In this document: piece by piece, positions 53,046 through 61,873 of the stretch
How the letters are laid out: every line of letters begins with the position of its first letter
How positions within the stretch are numbered: the stretch's first letter is position 1
Source: Sinorhizobium medicae
GTDB taxonomy: Bacteria > Pseudomonadota > Alphaproteobacteria > Rhizobiales > Rhizobiaceae
Direction of reading: 5' to 3'
Assembly (NCBI RefSeq): GCF_007827695.1
Contig: NZ_VITA01000019.1
Location: 1 to 64,000 of the forward strand
Length of the DNA stretch: 64,000 nucleotides
Translations under genes and position numbers: made by a program
Notes under the pieces: generated by a model
What the model was told of the DNA's origin: nothing
Database searches by the model: none
What the model saw: the letters and a program-made list of their open reading frames with translations, nothing else

Positions 53046-53546
53046 ATGCATCAGGGGTTCTTTCTTCTGTTCGCTACGGTGTCCGTGGTCACGGCCCTGA
53101 CGCTGGTCCTGGCGCGCAATCCGGTTCACAGCGCATTGGCGTTGATGGCGTGCTTCCTGCAGATTTCCGCAATTTTCGTTATGCTCGGTGCACCGCTGCT
53201 CGCTGTCATCCAGATTTTCGTCTATGTCGGCGCGATCATGGTCCTTTTCCTATTCGTGATTATGATGGTCGACGTGCGCGAAGCGGTGCTGCAGCGCTTC
53301 ATGCCCGGCGGCAACCTGCCGGCGCTCGCGCTGCTCCTGCTGCTCGGTACCGAGATGGTCGTGCTGGTGCTCTGGAGCGATCGCTTCATCGAATCGCCCC
53401 CCGTAGCCGAGCGCGGTGGTGATGCGATCAGAGATCTCAGCAAGACGCTCTTCTCGGACTATCTCCTGCCGTTTGAAATCGCCTCCGTCATCCTGCTGGC
53501 GGCTCTCGTCGGCGCCATCGTGCTGGCGCGGAAGGAGCCTGGCTGA
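53046..53546 (+). CDS. nuoJ: NADH-quinone oxidoreductase subunit J
   Basis: A 166-residue membrane subunit of complex I with five hydrophobic segments. [20 protein letters not shown] at the N terminus, [20 protein letters not shown] (the pi-bulge helix region of NuoJ) and a C-terminal segment beginning [20 protein letters not shown] are diagnostic. The start at 53046 places the first membrane helix at the N terminus; a GTG at 53025 is possible. It is the first gene of this complex I block and overlaps nuoK by one base, whereas in most bacteria nuoJ follows nuoI. Confidence 0.9.
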   Translation: MHQGFFLLFATVSVVTALTLVLARNPVHSALALMACFLQISAIFVMLGAPLLAVIQIFVYVGAIMVLFLFVIMMVDVREAVLQRFMPGGNLPALALLLLLGTEMVVLVLWSDRFIESPPVAERGGDAIRDLSKTLFSDYLLPFEIASVILLAALVGAIVLARKEPG

Positions 53547-53848
53547 TGGTCCCGCTCTGGTGGTCGATCCTGCTCGGAGTGGCCCTATTCGTGATAGGAG
53601 CCGGGGGCGTCCTGCTGAGGCGCAATATTCTGATAGTGCTGATGTCGCTGGAGCTTCTGCTCAATTCGGTCAACATCAATTTCATCGCCTTCGGGCAGTA
53701 CTACGACGACTTCCGCGGACAGATCTTTGCGATCTTCGTCATCGCGATCACCGCGGCGGAGGTTGCCGTGGCCCTCGGCATATTGGTCGCGCTGGTGAGA
53801 AACAAGTCCACCCTCAAGGTAGACGACGTCACCATCATGAAAGGATAG
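53546..53848 (+). CDS. nuoK: NADH-quinone oxidoreductase subunit K
   Basis: A 100-residue membrane subunit with three hydrophobic segments. [25 protein letters not shown] contains the conserved membrane glutamate of helix 2 (in [11 protein letters not shown]), and [16 protein letters not shown] the second glutamate in helix 3; both are needed for proton translocation in the NuoK/MrpC family. Its length is that of standard NuoK. The start codon overlaps the nuoJ stop (TGATG). Confidence 0.93.
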   Translation: MVPLWWSILLGVALFVIGAGGVLLRRNILIVLMSLELLLNSVNINFIAFGQYYDDFRGQIFAIFVIAITAAEVAVALGILVALVRNKSTLKVDDVTIMKG

Positions 53849-53852
53849 CGGC

Positions 53853-55316
53853 TTGGACCCGGTGATCTCGACCCGGCCGCTGCTTGCCGTCGCCGTCGCC
53901 GGACTGGCGGCCCTTGCCATTCTCTTTCTCAACAAGCGCGAGAAACTCCGCGACGCGGTATCGCCGATTGCCGCGGTCGCCATGTTTGCGATCGTCGTCT
54001 CCATGGCGCCGACGGTGCTGGCCGGCGGCACCGTCGAACTGCGCCTGTTCGAGGTCCTGCCGGGGATCGACTTCGGTTTCCGCGCAGATGCGCTCGGCAT
54101 GGTTTTCGCCACTGTCTCTTCGCTTCTGTGGATCGTGGCCGCGGTCTATTCCATCGGTTATATGCGGCATTTGCACGAGCACGCGCAGACCCGCTTTTTC
54201 GCCTGCTTCGCCACCAGCCTCGCGGCCGCAGTGGGCGGCGCCTTCGCCGCAAATCTGTTCACGCTGGTCATCTTCTACGAGGTGCTGAGCCTCGTCACCT
54301 ATCCGCTCGTCTACCACCACGAGGACGAAGAAGGATGGCGCGGCAGCCGCAAGTATCTCGTCTATCTGATGGGCGCTTCGAAAAGCGTGCTTCTCGCTGC
54401 CTTGGCGCTGACCTATCACATCGCCGGGTCGCTCGACTTCGTGACGGGCGGGTTACTGGCCGGTGCCAATGCCTCGGCAACGCTGCTCGCGGTCGTCTAT
54501 TTCTGCTATCTGTTTGGCTTCGCCAAGGCGGCGGTGATGCCGATGCATGCCTGGCTGCCCGCCGCAATGGTGGCGCCGACGCCGGTCAGCGCACTCTTGC
54601 ATGCCGTGGCGGTCGTCAAAATGGGCGTCTTCTGCGTGCTGCGGGTGATTTTTCATGTTTTTGGCGTCAGCATGGTCGGAGAACTGGGCCTCGGGGTCGC
54701 CACGGCCTATTTGGTCTCGTTCACCATCCTGATGGCATCGATCTATGCGCTGACGCGCGACGACCTGAAGGCGAGGCTCGCCTATTCGACCGTCAGCCAG
54801 CTCTCCTACATCGTGTTGGGCGCGGTACTCCTATCGCCGCTGGCCATGGTTGGCGGGATCATCCACATCGCCGCGCATGCGTTCTCAAAGATCACGCTCT
54901 TTTTCTGCGCGGGGTCGATCTATTGCGCGTCCGGAAAACGCAACATCAGCGACATGGCGGGCATCGGCCGCAGGCTTCCCTGGACGATGGGGGCATTCTT
55001 CGTCGCGTCGCTGAGCATGATCGGCATCCCGCCGACGGCAGGTTTCGTCAGCAAGTGGTATCTGGCGGAGGGCTCGGTAGAGGCCGGGCAGATGGCTTTC
55101 CTGGCAGTGCTGCTCGCGAGTTCGGTCCTCAACGCCGCCTATTTTCTGCCGGTCAGCTACACCGCCTTTTTCGAGGCGGAGACCAAAGAGAGCCAGGCGC
55201 CGGTCCGCGAAATCCCGCTTGTTGCGATCCCGCTGGTTGCGACCGCGATCCTGTCAGTACTGATGGGCATCTTCCCCTACTATTTCCTCACCCTCGCGGA
55301 CGGAGTGATCCAATGA
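53853..55316 (+). CDS. NuoM/MrpD-like antiporter subunit (first of two extra L-type subunits)
   Basis: A 487-residue protein with about fourteen membrane segments and a TTG start preceded by aaggat. The antiporter-like proton-channel residues are present: glutamate in FYEVLSLVTYPLVY, lysine in AVVKMGVFCVLRV and lysine in AHAFSKITLFF. The sequence STVSQLSYIVLGAVLLSPLA and GIPPTAGFVSKWYLA are close to the MrpD/NuoM pattern. There is no long C-terminal amphipathic helix, so it is not the terminal NuoL. Together with the following L-, M- and N-type genes it gives four antiporter-like subunits in this cluster, where canonical complex I has three. Confidence 0.8.
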   Translation: MDPVISTRPLLAVAVAGLAALAILFLNKREKLRDAVSPIAAVAMFAIVVSMAPTVLAGGTVELRLFEVLPGIDFGFRADALGMVFATVSSLLWIVAAVYSIGYMRHLHEHAQTRFFACFATSLAAAVGGAFAANLFTLVIFYEVLSLVTYPLVYHHEDEEGWRGSRKYLVYLMGASKSVLLAALALTYHIAGSLDFVTGGLLAGANASATLLAVVYFCYLFGFAKAAVMPMHAWLPAAMVAPTPVSALLHAVAVVKMGVFCVLRVIFHVFGVSMVGELGLGVATAYLVSFTILMASIYALTRDDLKARLAYSTVSQLSYIVLGAVLLSPLAMVGGIIHIAAHAFSKITLFFCAGSIYCASGKRNISDMAGIGRRLPWTMGAFFVASLSMIGIPPTAGFVSKWYLAEGSVEAGQMAFLAVLLASSVLNAAYFLPVSYTAFFEAETKESQAPVREIPLVAIPLVATAILSVLMGIFPYYFLTLADGVIQ

Positions 55317-55567
55317 TCAAGCCTGTCGTCGGTTTCTTTGGTGACGAGCAATATGCGAGGCCGCGCCGGCGGCTGTTCTATCTGGTGCTCGTTCTGATTA
55401 TCGTCGCCGACTTCCTGGTTGCTCGCGACCATGCCGAATACCTGTGGGAGCGCCTGCCGGGCTGGTCGGCGGCGTACGGCTTCGGCTCTTGCGTGCTGCT
55501 CATCTTCGTTTCCAAGTTTCTCGGCCATCGCGCCGGGCTGATGCGGCGCGAGGATTATTATGACTGA
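55313..55567 (+). CDS. 84-aa two-helix membrane protein of unknown role
   Basis: A small protein that starts MIKPVVGFFGDEQYARPRRR, then a hydrophobic helix LFYLVLVLIIVADFLVA, a polar turn with HAEYLWERLPGWSAAYG and a second helix FGSCVLLIFVSKFLG, ending HRAGLMRREDYYD. It is translationally coupled on both sides (four-base overlap with the previous gene, eight with the next), which makes it very likely real and stoichiometric with the antiporter subunits. I do not recognise a named family. It might be an accessory that stabilises the added antiporter module, comparable with the small Mrp subunits. Confidence 0.75.
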   Translation: MIKPVVGFFGDEQYARPRRRLFYLVLVLIIVADFLVARDHAEYLWERLPGWSAAYGFGSCVLLIFVSKFLGHRAGLMRREDYYD

Positions 55568-57320
55568 TTTCGTCCATCCGGCCCTGATCTTCATTCTAGG
55601 CGCTCTGCCGATCCCGTTCTTCACCGGACTGGTGCGTAAATCCTATCTCGTGTTGATCCCTGTGCTGGCGATCGTCGCCGTCATGGCCATAGAGCCCGGC
55701 AGTTATGGCGAGACGCAGTTCCTCGGTCAGGAAATTCTGATTGCGAAGGTCGACAAGCTTAGCATCGTCTTCGCTACCGTCTTCACCATCATGGCGCTGA
55801 TCGGCACGGTCTATGCATTGCACCTTTCCGGCGCCGGCGAGCATGTAGCCGCCTTCGTCTATGTCGGCAGTGCGCTCGGGGTGGTGTTCGCGGGTGACTA
55901 TCTGACCCTCTATCTGTTCTGGGAGGGCATGGCATTCGCGTCGGCATATCTGGTCTTCGCTCAAGGAACGGGACAGGCGATCCGCGCTGCTTTTCGGTAT
56001 CTCATGGTCCACGTCACTGGCGGCGTCGTCCTGCTCGGTGGCATTCTGCTCCATGGGGCGGCCGCTGGCTCACTGCTCTTCGGTCCGGTCGAGGGCGCTT
56101 TGGACGCGGGTGCCTACCTCATTCTGGCCGGATTCTTGCTCAACGCGGCGGTGCCCCCACTCAATGCCTGGCTGACCGATGCCTACCCGGAGGCGACCGT
56201 CACCGGCGCGGTGTTCATGAGTGCCTTCACGACCAAAACCGCCGTCTACGTGCTGGCGCGGGCGTTTCCGGGTATCGAACTGCTGGTCTGGCTCGGCACG
56301 GTGATGGCGCTCTATGGCGTCATTTATGCGGTGCTGGAAAACGACTGCCGCCGCCTTCTTGCCTATCATATCGTCAGTCAGGTGGGCTACATGGTCGCGG
56401 GCATCGGCATCGGCACCGAGCTGGCGGTGAACGGAGCCACCAGTCACGCCTTCGCGCACATCCTTTACAAGGGGCTCCTGTTCATGGGTGCCGGGGCGGT
56501 GATCTATGTCACCGGCCGGCGCAAGCTCTCCGAGCTTGGCGGGCTTTACAAGGCAATGCCGCTGACGGTAGCGTTCTATATGGCCGGGGCCCTTGCGATC
56601 TCGGCATTCCCGTTCTTCTCGGGTTTTGTCAGCAAATCGATGGTGATAGCCGCAGCAGCGCAGGATCACCGCGCGCTGGTCATGTTGGCGCTGACGATGG
56701 CGTCGTCCGGGACGTTCCTGCATACTGGGCTCAAGCTCCCCTATTACATGTTTTTCGGTACCGATCGGGGGCTGCAGGCACGGGAGCCGCCCGGCAACAT
56801 GCTGGTCGCGATGGGTGTGGCGGCGGCGCTCTGCATTGCCATTGGCATCTTCCCCGGGCCGCTCTACGCGCTTCTTCCCTATCCTGTCGATTTCGAGCCT
56901 TATACCGGCGTCCATGTGAGCGAGAGCCTCGGGATCCTGATGTTTACGGCTTTGGGCTTTGTGATCTTCCTTCGGGCGCTCGATCCCGAGAGCACGATCA
57001 GCCTCGACACCGACTGGTTCTACCGCAAGGGCGCCCGCGCCTTCATGTGGTTCGCAGAAAGGCCATTGGCGCGGTATGAGAAGGCGGTCAGCGACGTATC
57101 GGAGACTGCGGTGCTTCCCTTCCTGCACGGCTCGGCGCGCACGGGGATGCGGCTTGATCTCAATGGCGTGGATGGCGTGGTGAATGGTGTCGCCCGATCG
57201 ATCCTTGACGGTGGCGGCGTACTGCGACGCTTGCAGACCGGCGTCGTCACCCACTACGTGCTGGCGATGATCGCCGGTCTAATCGCGGCTATCCTCGTCT
57301 TCGCGGTGGTGTGGAGGTAG
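55560..57320 (+). CDS. NuoL-like antiporter subunit with C-terminal lateral-helix-like extension
   Basis: A 586-residue membrane protein. The core of about fourteen segments holds the proton-path residues: glutamate in YLFWEGMAFASAYL, lysine in FTTKTAVYVLARA and lysine in SHAFAHILYKGLLFMG. After residue about 470 a non-membrane, partly amphipathic stretch of roughly 85 residues follows (DTDWFYRKGARAFMWFAERP), closing with a final membrane helix VLAMIAGLIAAILVFAVVW. This matches the NuoL plan, in which a lateral helix runs along the membrane arm and is anchored by a last helix, although the extension is shorter. NuoL and Na+/H+ antiporter subunit D labels are both plausible. It is followed by nuoM after seven bases. 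Confidence 0.8.
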   Translation: MTDFVHPALIFILGALPIPFFTGLVRKSYLVLIPVLAIVAVMAIEPGSYGETQFLGQEILIAKVDKLSIVFATVFTIMALIGTVYALHLSGAGEHVAAFVYVGSALGVVFAGDYLTLYLFWEGMAFASAYLVFAQGTGQAIRAAFRYLMVHVTGGVVLLGGILLHGAAAGSLLFGPVEGALDAGAYLILAGFLLNAAVPPLNAWLTDAYPEATVTGAVFMSAFTTKTAVYVLARAFPGIELLVWLGTVMALYGVIYAVLENDCRRLLAYHIVSQVGYMVAGIGIGTELAVNGATSHAFAHILYKGLLFMGAGAVIYVTGRRKLSELGGLYKAMPLTVAFYMAGALAISAFPFFSGFVSKSMVIAAAAQDHRALVMLALTMASSGTFLHTGLKLPYYMFFGTDRGLQAREPPGNMLVAMGVAAALCIAIGIFPGPLYALLPYPVDFEPYTGVHVSESLGILMFTALGFVIFLRALDPESTISLDTDWFYRKGARAFMWFAERPLARYEKAVSDVSETAVLPFLHGSARTGMRLDLNGVDGVVNGVARSILDGGGVLRRLQTGVVTHYVLAMIAGLIAAILVFAVVWR

Positions 57321-57327
57321 GGGCACG

Positions 57328-58803
57328 ATGTCGATCCCATTGCTGAGCCTCATCGTCTTCGTGCCCGTCGCCGGGGCGGCAGTTCTGGTGTTCATGCGCA
57401 GTGACGATGCAGTACGGTGGACGGCGCTCGGTTTCGGTATTGTCGATCTCGCTCTCTGCATCGTGATGCTGGCCGGCTTCGACACGACGACCCACGAAAT
57501 GCAGTTCGTCGAGAGCCGTCCCTGGGTGGCCGCGCTCGGGATCACTTATGCGCTCGGCGTCGACGGCATCAGCGCGCTCTTCCTGTTCCTGACGGCGCTG
57601 TTGGGCTTGATCTCCGTGCTCGCTTCCTGGGTGGCGATCGACCGCAAGGTGAAGGAGTTCATGGTCAGTTTGCTGGTCATGCAGGCGCTGATGCTGGGTG
57701 TCTTTTGCGCGCTCGATCTGTTCCTGTTCTACGTCTTCTGGGAGGCGATGCTGATACCCATGTATCTGATCATCGGCGTCTGGGGCGGCGAAGGCCGGGT
57801 CTATGCTGCGTTCAAGTTCTTCCTCTATACGCTGGCCGGCAGCATCCTCTTCCTGATCGGCGTCATCGTGCTCTATTTCCAGGGGGGCGAGACCTTCGAC
57901 ATACTCGCCCTGACGGCGCAGGATCTGCCCTTCGGCGTCCAGTCCTGGCTATTCTTCGCTTTCCTGGTGGCTTTCGCTGTCAAGGTGCCAATGGTGCCGG
58001 TGCACACGTGGCTGCCGGACGCACATGTCCAGGCGCCGACGGCTGGCAGCATCATTCTCGCCGGCGTGCTCCTGAAGATGGGTGCTTACGGCTTCCTGCG
58101 CTTCTCGCTGCCGATGCTGCCGGAAGCATCTCTCTATTATTCAACGCTTATGCTCTTACTTTCGGCTCTTGCAATCGTTTATGGCGGCTTGCTGGCGTTG
58201 GCCCAGGACGACCTGAAAAAGCTGGTGGCCTATTCCAGCATCAGCCATATGGGATTTGTGACGCTCGGGATTTTCGCGCTGAATCTGCGCGGGCTCGAGG
58301 GCAGCATCCTGCAGATGTTCAACCACGGGATAACGACGGGCGCATTGTTCCTGTTCGTGGGCCTGATCTACGAGCGCACGCATACCCGCAGCATCGCGAA
58401 TTACGGCGGGCTGATGAAGGCGGCGCCCATCTATACCGCCTTTCTTGCGCTCTTCACCCTGTCTTCGATGGCGCTGCCGGGGACGAACGCTTTCGTAGGC
58501 GAACTGCTGGTGCTGTCGGGTGGGTTTGCGGCAAACCTCGCCGCGGGCACCGCGGCCGTAGTGGGTGCGTTGCTAAGTGCTGCCTACCTGCTCGGCATGT
58601 ACGGGAAGGTGGCGCTTGGTCCGCCGAGTGTGAGTGCCAAGCATAAGATACACGACGTGAACGGCCGCGAGATGGCTGCCATCCTGCCGCTCGCGATCTT
58701 CGTGCTTTGGGTCGGGCTCTATCCGCGACCGTTCCTCGGGATCATCGATGCGTCTGTGCGAAATCTACTGGTGCAGGTACACGGTGAAGGGATCGGTGAA
58801 TGA
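57328..58803 (+). CDS. nuoM: NADH-quinone oxidoreductase subunit M
   Basis: A 491-residue antiporter-like complex I subunit. VFWEAMLIPMYLIIGVWGG carries the membrane glutamate, PTAGSIILAGVLLKMGAYGFLRF the lysine, and SSISHMGFVTLGIFALN and FNHGITTGALFLFVGLIYERTHT are NuoM signatures, as is TNAFVGELLVLSGGF with the C-terminal acidic residue. Fourteen membrane segments and family-typical length. The stop overlaps nuoN by four bases. Confidence 0.93.
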   Translation: MSIPLLSLIVFVPVAGAAVLVFMRSDDAVRWTALGFGIVDLALCIVMLAGFDTTTHEMQFVESRPWVAALGITYALGVDGISALFLFLTALLGLISVLASWVAIDRKVKEFMVSLLVMQALMLGVFCALDLFLFYVFWEAMLIPMYLIIGVWGGEGRVYAAFKFFLYTLAGSILFLIGVIVLYFQGGETFDILALTAQDLPFGVQSWLFFAFLVAFAVKVPMVPVHTWLPDAHVQAPTAGSIILAGVLLKMGAYGFLRFSLPMLPEASLYYSTLMLLLSALAIVYGGLLALAQDDLKKLVAYSSISHMGFVTLGIFALNLRGLEGSILQMFNHGITTGALFLFVGLIYERTHTRSIANYGGLMKAAPIYTAFLALFTLSSMALPGTNAFVGELLVLSGGFAANLAAGTAAVVGALLSAAYLLGMYGKVALGPPSVSAKHKIHDVNGREMAAILPLAIFVLWVGLYPRPFLGIIDASVRNLLVQVHGEGIGE

Positions 58804-60239
58804 CTGCTGTCGCCCTTCTCCAATGGGTCCTGGCGAGCGTCCCCGAGATCATCGTGGTCACCGGTGCCTGCATCCTGCTGATTGTTGGAGAGCTTGTGCG
58901 CAAGGGACGGGATGAACTGCTCCTGTGGGCCTCAGTCGCGATCGTGCTCCTCGCCGCGGTGGCCACGCTCATGCTGGCAGGCGAGATACGGCCAGCCTAT
59001 GCAGGCATGTTCATTTCCGACAGCTTCGCCGTCTTCTTCAAGTTGGTGTTTTATCTGGCGACTGTCCTGACCTTCTTTCTGTCGCGTAAGTACGCCGAGA
59101 TAGAGGGAATCGGCAGGAGCGAATATTATGTTCTGCTGCTCTTCGCTCTTCTTGGAATGATGATCATGGCCTCGGCGATCGACCTCCTGTCGATCTATGT
59201 GGGCCTCGAGCTGATGGTGCTCTGCACCTATGTGCTGACGGGCTTCCTGCGCAAAGAACGGCGATCGAACGAGGCGGCTTTGAAATATGTGATCCTCGGC
59301 GCGGTCTCGACAGCGATTTTCCTTTATGGCGTCTCGCTCATCTACGGGCTCACCGGTACGACCCAACTGGACAGGATGGCTGAGGCGGTGAGCGGCGGTC
59401 CGCTCGATCCCGCCCTGCTGCTGGCGGTCGTTTTCATCGTTGCGGGGCTCGTCTTCAAGATCGGCGCCGTGCCGTTCCATATGTGGGTGCCCGACGTCTA
59501 TGAAGGCGCGCCGACGACGATCACTGCGTTCATGTCGGTCGCACCCAAGGCGGCCGGGTTTGCGGTGATCCTCAGGGTGTTTCTTAATCCGCTCGTCGAA
59601 GCCTCGAACGCCTGGATCATCGTCGCGGCCATTGCGGTGGCAACGATGGCGCTCGGCAGTTTCGTGGCGCTGGTGCAGGATAATTTCAAGCGCCTGCTCG
59701 CCTATTCCAGCATCGCGCATGCTGGGTTCGCTATTTTCGGCGTGGTGGCCGGCGGTCAGGACGGGATCGCCAGCGTGATGCTCTATCTGCTCATCTACGC
59801 TTTCATGAATCTCGGCATTTTCGGCGCCGTGATCATGATGCGGAACGGAGATTTTTCCGGCGAAGTCATCGATGACTACGCAGGTTTCGCCAAGTTCCAT
59901 CCCGGGCTCGCGCTTCTTATGCTCCTCTATCTCTTCTCGCTCGCCGGCATTCCGCCGACAGCCGGGTTCTTCGCCAAGTTCTATGTGCTGGTCGCGCTGG
60001 TCGAGCGCGGTTTTGTCGCGCTAGCGGTGATCGCAGCCCTGCTCAGCGTCATCGCCGCCTACTTCTATATCCGCATCGTGATGGTGATCTACATGCGCGA
60101 GCCGGAAAGGACGTTTGACCCTGCGCTGACGCCGCTCGTCCGCGCCACGCTCGCCTTCACCGCCGTCGGCACCATCGGCATTGGCCTGTTTCCGGCGTGG
60201 TTCTTGAGGCTAGTTCAACAGGCGGCTTTTGGAGGGTAA
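58800..60239 (+). CDS. nuoN: NADH-quinone oxidoreductase subunit N
   Basis: A 479-residue membrane subunit. SIYVGLELMVLCTYVLTGF with the conserved glutamate, AVPFHMWVPDVYEGAPTTITAF, SVAPKAAGFAVILRV with the lysine, and AYSSIAHAGFAIFGVVAGG are diagnostic for NuoN. In most clusters nuoN is the last gene; here it is followed after 215 bases by nuoA-F in the same direction, so the operon is either permuted or split into two transcripts. Confidence 0.93.
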   Translation: MTAVALLQWVLASVPEIIVVTGACILLIVGELVRKGRDELLLWASVAIVLLAAVATLMLAGEIRPAYAGMFISDSFAVFFKLVFYLATVLTFFLSRKYAEIEGIGRSEYYVLLLFALLGMMIMASAIDLLSIYVGLELMVLCTYVLTGFLRKERRSNEAALKYVILGAVSTAIFLYGVSLIYGLTGTTQLDRMAEAVSGGPLDPALLLAVVFIVAGLVFKIGAVPFHMWVPDVYEGAPTTITAFMSVAPKAAGFAVILRVFLNPLVEASNAWIIVAAIAVATMALGSFVALVQDNFKRLLAYSSIAHAGFAIFGVVAGGQDGIASVMLYLLIYAFMNLGIFGAVIMMRNGDFSGEVIDDYAGFAKFHPGLALLMLLYLFSLAGIPPTAGFFAKFYVLVALVERGFVALAVIAALLSVIAAYFYIRIVMVIYMREPERTFDPALTPLVRATLAFTAVGTIGIGLFPAWFLRLVQQAAFGG

Positions 60240-60371
60240 GGCGTGTTTTCGCTGCTGTACCCTCGACGCCAAATTGCTGCAGGCAGTCCGACTCGTATCA
60301 GATATTACTAATCAATTGGATTTGCATTGACCGGCTCGACGGAATAGACTCGTGCCAGGTAAAATGGATTG

Positions 60372-60403
60372 CCAGGGTCCGCCGGCGAGCGCCGGCTTCC
60401 TGG
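60372..60403 (+). promoter_or_regulatory. Hairpin in the nuoN-nuoA gap
   Basis: CCAGG (60372-60376) pairs with CCTGG (60399-60403) and, inside it, GCCGGC (60381-60386) pairs with GCCGGC (60391-60396) over a GAGC loop. No T-run follows. It lies in the 215-base gap between nuoN and nuoA, which otherwise contains no gene, and may mark processing or attenuation between the two halves of the cluster. Confidence 0.45.
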
Positions 60404-60454
60404 TCGCAAAGGGGGTTGATCGCGGCCGAGCGTGGTTGACCAAGGCCAGACGTT

Positions 60455-60820
60455 ATGACGGCAATGGAGTTCCTGCCTGTTCTGTTCATGGTCGCCGGGA
60501 TAGTCCTGGTGGCGGCGGCAACGCTTTTCGTCTCCTCGCTGCTGCGTCCGTCCAATCCCTATCCCGAGAAGAACGCCCCTTATGAATGCGGTATGGAAGC
60601 GGCGGGTGAGGCCGCAGGTGGCCGCTTCCGGGTTCCGTTTTTTATCCTCGCCATCCTCCTCGTGATCTTCGATGTCGAAGCGATGTTCCTCTTTCCCTGG
60701 GCGGTCGTCCTGAAGGAGATCGGCATCGTCGGCTATATCGAGATGTTCGTCTTCATGTTGCTGCTTCTTGTGGGCTTCGCCTATGCCTGGCTGAAGGGGG
60801 CGCTGGAATGGCAGGAGTAA
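60455..60820 (+). CDS. nuoA: NADH-quinone oxidoreductase subunit A
   Basis: A 121-residue membrane subunit with three hydrophobic helices. [23 protein letters not shown] is the conserved periplasmic/quinone-side loop with the family's ExG cysteine region, and [23 protein letters not shown] the conserved helix 2 with acidic residues. It overlaps nuoB by thirteen bases. Start at 60455 (aagg upstream); ATG at 60464 is an alternative. Confidence 0.92.
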   Translation: MTAMEFLPVLFMVAGIVLVAAATLFVSSLLRPSNPYPEKNAPYECGMEAAGEAAGGRFRVPFFILAILLVIFDVEAMFLFPWAVVLKEIGIVGYIEMFVFMLLLLVGFAYAWLKGALEWQE

Positions 60821-61311
60821 ACGATGCGATCCGCGACAGCGTACTGTTCACCACGGCCGAAAGCATCATCAGTTGGAGCCGGAGGTCGGCCTTGTGGCCC
60901 GAAACCTTCGGCATTGCCTGCTGCGCCATCGAAATGATCTCGGCCGGCTGCGCGCGCTACGACCTGGACCGGTTCGGCGTGGTGTTCCGGCCTTCTCCGC
61001 GGCAGTCCGATGTGATGATCATTGCCGGCACTGTCACGCGCAAATTCGCGCCCGTCGTGCGCCGGCTTTACGACCAGATGCCGGAGCCGCGCTGGGTGAT
61101 TGCGATGGGGACCTGCGCGATTTCGGGTGGAGTTTACAACACCTATGCCGTGGTGCAGGGATCGGAAACCTTCGTCCCCGTCGACGTGCATGTGCCCGGC
61201 TGTCCGCCGAGGCCGGAGGCGCTGATGCATGGCTTTCTCCTGCTTCAGGAGAAGATCAAGACATCCCGCGCACTCACCGGGACGCCCCTGGGGCGGGTTG
61301 TAGCGTCATGA
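60808..61311 (+). CDS. nuoB: NADH-quinone oxidoreductase subunit B
   Basis: A 167-residue peripheral subunit that carries iron-sulphur cluster N2, next to the quinone site. The four cluster cysteines are all present: the adjacent pair Cys38-Cys39 in [11 protein letters not shown], Cys103 in GTCAISGG and Cys132 in [11 protein letters not shown]. It is short at the N terminus compared with chromosomal alphaproteobacterial NuoB, as expected for a second-type complex I. It overlaps nuoC by four bases. Confidence 0.95.
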   Translation: MAGVNDAIRDSVLFTTAESIISWSRRSALWPETFGIACCAIEMISAGCARYDLDRFGVVFRPSPRQSDVMIIAGTVTRKFAPVVRRLYDQMPEPRWVIAMGTCAISGGVYNTYAVVQGSETFVPVDVHVPGCPPRPEALMHGFLLLQEKIKTSRALTGTPLGRVVAS

Positions 61312-61856
61312 CCGGGGAGCGGCCTGTCGATCTTCTATCGATCATCGGGAGCTTCGTAGGAGCAGTCGAGGGTCTCGGCGCTGCGCACGGCATTCATGCC
61401 TTTGCCGTCCCACCGGAGCAGATCGTCGAGTTCTGTCGGTTCCTGAAAGAACATCCGGCGCTTCAGTTCAGTTTTCTCTCTGACATCTGCGGCGTCGATC
61501 ATTATCCCGACTTGCCGCGCTTCGAGACGGTTTACCACCTCTATTCGCTGAATAACAAATGGCGCGTTCGCATCAAGTGCCGGCTCGGCGACCCACCGCA
61601 TGTTCCCTCTGTCACGGGAGTCTGGCGAACCGCCAATTGGCATGAGCGCGAGGCCTGGGACATGTACGGCATCCGCTTCGAAGGGCATCCGGATCTGCGC
61701 CGGATCTACATGTGGGATGGTTTTGAGGGCTTTCCGCAGCGGAAGGATTTCCCCTTGAGGGGCTACAAGGACAAGCTGAACCCCTTTGGAGCCGAGGGTC
61801 CGCCGCCAACGCAGCCGGACCTCGCCACTAGAGATATACCCCAAGGAGGCCATTAG
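61308..61856 (+). CDS. nuoC: NADH-quinone oxidoreductase subunit C
   Basis: A 182-residue peripheral subunit (30-kDa subunit family). [72 protein letters not shown] and FPLRGY are the family motifs. It is a separate protein, not fused to NuoD, with an ATGA overlap with nuoB. aaggagg near its end serves the next gene, whose start is 18 bases after the stop. Confidence 0.93.
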   Translation: MTGERPVDLLSIIGSFVGAVEGLGAAHGIHAFAVPPEQIVEFCRFLKEHPALQFSFLSDICGVDHYPDLPRFETVYHLYSLNNKWRVRIKCRLGDPPHVPSVTGVWRTANWHEREAWDMYGIRFEGHPDLRRIYMWDGFEGFPQRKDFPLRGYKDKLNPFGAEGPPPTQPDLATRDIPQGGH

Positions 61857-61873
61857 ACGCCGGAGAGTTTGAG

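Noticed and set aside
56070-57254. 394-codon minus-strand frame opposite the NuoL-like gene
   Set aside because: Highly charged, without domain motifs, and antisense to a conserved membrane protein.
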